64,000 nt of DNA from Allolobophora icterica (taxonomy: Eukaryota > Annelida > Clitellata > Crassiclitellata > Lumbricidae), in the NCBI GenBank assembly GCA_963556255.1, contig OY744605.1, forward strand, positions 3,254,187 through 3,318,186, given 5' to 3'. Below are positions 60,686 to 64,000 of this stretch, one piece after another. The translations under genes and the position numbers were made by a program. Within the stretch, counting starts at the first letter, position 1. Each line of letters opens with the position of its first letter. Below the pieces are notes generated by a model. The model made no database searches. It was not told the DNA's origin and saw nothing but the letters and a program-made list of their open reading frames with translations.

Positions 60686-61129
60686 CCAGTTCCGCAAAGG
60701 TTCACCAGTCACTCTGGTACAGAGTAAAGCAGGGAGGCGACCTGACCGACGACTCTGATGAGCGTAGACTCGGATCCGACCTGGGCTGGTGAACCAAAGT
60801 CCTCCGTGCCCACCTTCTCGTGGTGCGGACCGTTAGTACCCTTCCTAGGAAGTACTCTTCCTAGGAGGGGGAACGAACGGGCACGGCAGGCAAAACCAGG
60901 GGAAGGCAATGGCAAACCACCCCTGTTAATCATGCCAAGAAAATCGTCATGCCACACACCAAACCACGCCGATGGTCGCGGATGGAGGGACTCCCAGGCC
61001 GGAGCGCTGAGGTGGGACTCCCAGGCCAAAGCGCGACTCAAGGGCTACTGGGAGAAGTAGCAAGACGGCAACGGAGAGTGTGTGGCATGACGATCGCTAG
61101 GGCTCCTAGAGCCGACGGCACAAAGAGAG
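60686..61129 (+). mobile_element. 444-bp retroposon with 12-bp duplication, RTE-like 3' region
   Basis: AAGACAGTCTTA lies exactly at both ends (60674-60685, 61130-61141). Inside, AAGGCAATGGCAAACCACCC and TGCCAAGAAAATCGTCATG resemble, as far as I remember, the 3' region of RTE/BovB-type LINEs and their SINEs. It has no protein-coding content that I recognise, although frames of about 100 codons are open on both strands. It is probably a SINE or a short 3' piece of an RTE element. Confidence 0.75.
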
Positions 61130-61141
61130 AAGACAGTCTTA

Positions 61142-61705
61142 GTGCGTATTAAACACATATTGCATTAATTGTTATTCACAAGAATTATAAATATAAAATA
61201 AATAAATATAAAATAAATTGAATGAATGTTTGATGAATATGAGATTTTTAATATAGTTATTCAATTATAAAACAGCCTCATTATCAATTGTATGATACAT
61301 ATAATTATGACATGAATTTTTTTTAAATTCAATTTCTGAATGTTCGACATTTTTTCATTCAAAGCAATTAAACAATATTATTTAGATTCATGCAAACATT
61401 GAAAACAACAGTTCTTCATCATATGTTATAGATTAGAAAATAAATGAAACAGAATTGTAATTTGATCAGAGATTCTTAATCTATTCATTTTAATCTGTTA
61501 ATACAAGTTATTTATTATTTATTATAAATGGAATTTTGACATGAAAATCTTGTTTTAGTTATAAAGTATTACATAAATAATCAAAACATCTGTTAATACA
61601 AGCAATATTAACATAATATATACAATTGGTTAAAAAAAGAAAAAAAAGAAGAAGAAAAACTATAACATATTTATATTATGTACATATTTTTCTTAGGGTT
61701 TCTTT
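61142..61705. other. AT-rich stretch, no feature
   Basis: Very AT-rich, no repeats or exons recognised. Confidence 0.5.
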
Positions 61706-61709
61706 TATT

Positions 61710-61812
61710 TATAGGACAATTGCAAACCTTAGAAAAGGTGTGTAAGAGACTCTCTTCTTTTCTACTATTATTTTGAAGACCATTGCAAGCCTTAGAAAAG
61801 GAGTTTATTCAT
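61710..61812 (-). repeat. Two units of the ~65-bp repeat, inverse
   Basis: TTATAGGACAATTGCAAACC, CTTAGAAAAGGTGTGTAAGA and CATTGCAAGCCTTAGAAAAG. Confidence 0.8.
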
Positions 61813-61844
61813 ACAGACGCTACTGGGTATTTATGATATCCGAA

Positions 61845-61990
61845 AACCTGGCTATCTATAACGACAAAGTAGCTGGCTATCTATAATAGTAGAACAACTG
61901 GTTATCTGTGATAGTCGAATATGGCTTTCTGTGATAGCCGAATAGCTGGCTATCAAAAATAGTAGAATAGCTGGCTAGCCAATCTACGAC
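61845..61990. repeat. Short minisatellite
   Basis: Six degenerate units of AGCTGGCTATCTATAATAGT. Confidence 0.85.
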
Positions 61991-62039
61991 AGACTATAAC
62001 CGACTTATAGCTGTTGATCTGTATTAGCATATAGTTCAT

Positions 62040-62110
<71 letters not shown>

Positions 62111-62115
62111 TCATA
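62040..62115. repeat. (CAT)n(CGT)n microsatellite
   Basis: About ten CAT followed by about twelve CGT triplets, with a related CAT-GTT remnant to 62145. Confidence 0.95.
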
Positions 62116-62189
62116 GTCGTAGTTGTTGTTGATGTTGCTGCTGATATTATTATTTGTTATTTGTAGTAGTATCTATCTATATCTGTAAT

Positions 62190-62795
62190 TAACTTCTATA
62201 GCGCCCCTTCAAGAAATCTACTCAGTGGCGCTCCTGACCCAGGCCCGATCAAAAAGAAAGTAGCTGAGAGGTCCCTAGGGATGGAGCGGAGCGAAGCGAG
62301 AGAGGGAGGTCATTCCAGACGGTAGGACCCACCACGGAGAATGCCGTATACGCTGCGCCATAGCAGTGCGAGCATATAGGGACAAAAAAAATCACCCCGA
62401 GCGCAAGGCACGGCGTTCCGCCCAAGCGGAAGTTAAAGAGCTCGCAGAGGTAGGCTGGGGCCCGCCCCAGGACACAAAGCCACTCCGTGGTGGAGATCCT
62501 GTAATGAATGCGATGCTGAACAGGAAGCCAATGGAGGACGTCCGGCATAAATTCAGAGACGTGATCAAACTTGGATATGCCGCCAACCAAGCGTGCAACA
62601 GACCGTATAGAACGCTCTCTAGACAAGTAAGGCGAGTCTGAGGAAGTCCAACAAAGAGAGCGGAGCAATAATCCAAACGATTGACAATAAATGCATGCAC
62701 CAGAGTAGAAGCCGCAGAGAATGAAAGGGAGCGGGATACGACACGCAGTTGATAGTAACAAGCACGAGTCCGTTCATGAATGTGCTCAGAGAGGG
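62190..62795 (-). pseudogene. LINE ORF2 C-terminus and 3' end, frameshifted
   Basis: Minus-strand blocks in order: FIVNRLDYCSALFVGLPQTR (one frame), then SKFDHVSEFMPDVLHWLPV and FSVVGPTVWNDLPLSLRSAP (another), i.e. a CR1/L2-like end broken by at least one frameshift. The 3' end GAGCGCCACTGAGTAGATTT then GGGGCGCTATAGAAG is closely similar to the tail of SINE family A. Confidence 0.85.
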
Positions 62796-62944
62796 AAAGT
62801 AGTAATAGTAGTACTATTTGTAATTTTCTTATTTTTTTAATAATAATAATAATAAAATTTATTATTTACCACTATTATTACTAAATTGGTTACCTCTATT
62901 GCGCCGATGTCTAATGCACAAGGCATCAACCGATGCTTTAGGTA

Positions 62945-63080
62945 CAAGAAGAGCAGTGCCTTACACACCCTTTCTAAAGCTTGTAAGGGTCTTATAAATA
63001 GGAGTAGAATAGAAGAAACGCAGTCCTTACACACCTTTTCTAATATGTACCTTGGCCTTATAAATACCAGTCGCAGAAGA
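62945..63080 (+). repeat. ~65-bp repeat units, plus
   Basis: CCTTACACACCCTTTCTAAA and CCTTACACACCTTTTCTAAT units with GGTCTTATAAATAGGAGTAG between. Confidence 0.82.
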
Positions 63081-63169
63081 GAAAGTTAAAATAATAACTA
63101 TGAACCAACAGTTGTATACGTCTTATGAATAGGAGTATAGAACATCAGTCCTTTAAGCTAGTTCGAAGG

Positions 63170-63412
63170 AAAGCCATTGGTTTGAAGAGCTAGCGACTTT
63201 ATTGTCTGAGCCGTGGTATATGAGAGCAGGTAATCCAGTCTTATCCCTCGCCGTCTCATCTCCCCGACAACAGTGTATAGGTCATTAAGCTCATTACGAA
63301 TGAGTTGACTAAGGGCGCAAGTGGAAGAGAATTCTCGACACAACTTTTTGCCCTGGTGAAGTTTTGAACCGAAGTCTACCACGCTAACCACTAAACTATC
63401 GCACATCCCAAA
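63170..63412 (-). mobile_element. SINE family B, minus
   Basis: AAGCCATTGGTTTGAAGAGC, TAGCGACTTTATTGTCTGAG, through the body to the inverse head GCTAACCACTAAACTATCG. More diverged than the other copies, especially in the middle. Confidence 0.8.
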
Positions 63413-64000
63413 CATTACTTAACTCGCCTTAAAACTGAACAGTATGCTAGTAGTAGTATCGACACCGTTTAGAAGGCTAGCAATTCAGTAATTAGTGTTT
63501 AAGGACTCTGTGTCATAAAGAAGGTGATTAGCGTCATCCTCCTGCTTCATGCAAAGACATCCAAAAACAGGATTAAGCTAGCTATTGGAGTCCAAGAGTT
63601 TAACGACTTAATATGGCATCAAAGCATACTTGACTTTATTTACCCAAGAAATTGCTCTAACAATTAATGGCTCGATGGATAGAAAACTTTAACGAAATCT
63701 TGGGGCATTAAAAGCCGTGGACGTCGATCAGAAAAGACATTTAGGTGAGACAGCACCGGAAAAACGTACTTTTTTAAATCCAAAGTTTAACGTCGTCATA
63801 CGACATCAAAGGCCATTGACGACAATTCAAATTATGTTCAATACGGTGAAAAAAGAATTATAGAATCCAAAAGACATCATTTAAAGATGTTAAAAAATAC
63901 TTTACAATGTCGACAAAATTCTCTGTTTAGTAGCATAAAATAATACATCAAATAATGTCTATGATATTTATGAGGGAAATTAATTAATGTTTTGCAGCAA
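63413..64000. other. Plain sequence with one LINE tail
   Basis: 63778-63850 carries AAGTTTAACGTCGTCATACG and CCATTGACGACAATTCAAAT, the inverse tail of the RNase H LINE. No exon recognised in the rest. Confidence 0.6.

Noticed and set aside
60758..61152. Frames of about 100 codons on both strands
   Set aside because: They lie in a retroposon with a 12-bp duplication and show no recognisable protein domain.

Overview
The window is nuclear DNA from an animal, most likely a marine bilaterian invertebrate. The evidence is: spliced genes with GT..AG introns, a RagC/D GTPase, a two-finger-type GATA factor whose introns sit where they do in other animals, tRNA-derived SINEs, several LINE clades, piggyBac and hAT elements, and very heavy micro- and minisatellite load. 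The GATA C-finger looks like the 4/5/6 class and the N-finger is degenerate, a state more usual in protostomes. The phylum cannot be fixed from the sequence.

Three host genes are supported. (1) A complete RagC/D small GTPase on the minus strand, 12358 to 6698, in eight coding exons whose phases all agree (370 aa). (2) A C2H2/C2HC zinc-finger gene on the plus strand, 14913 to 17033, in at least two exons, divergent from RagC/D with about 2.5 kb between start codons and a TATA box at 13942. (3) A GATA transcription factor on the plus strand, exons at 52111, 57931, 58788 and 59953, with its 3' end not located. Its first intron carries an inverted, 94%-identical copy of part of exon 1.

Mobile elements fill most of the rest. 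A piggyBac element with TTAA duplications (1022-3711) sits inside a LINE fragment. A LINE copy with an RNase H domain and a 12-bp target duplication (22711-24856) splits an older repeat array. A complete, young LTR retrotransposon (29935-36467) has 432-bp LTRs differing at three sites, CATTC duplications and one 1649-codon gag-pol frame in the order gag, protease, integrase, reverse transcriptase, RNase H. That order is reversed from ordinary Ty3/gypsy elements and matches the Gmr1-type group. At least eight short hAT-type MITEs, most with readable 8-bp duplications, and two or more tRNA-derived SINE families are scattered throughout.

Simple repeats are extreme: about 240 TTC triplets at 42634, a CT tract inside a LINE at 46054, a 21-bp satellite with an exact 146-bp higher-order period at 39895-40620, and minisatellites in most introns of the host genes. 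Two of these minisatellites abut splice acceptors of the GATA gene. Stretches with little recognisable content (about 12.9-14.9, 38.5-39.9, 48.05-49.5 and 61.1-61.7 kb) are the likeliest places for regulatory DNA. The one at 48-49 kb has clustered GATA sites upstream of the GATA gene itself.
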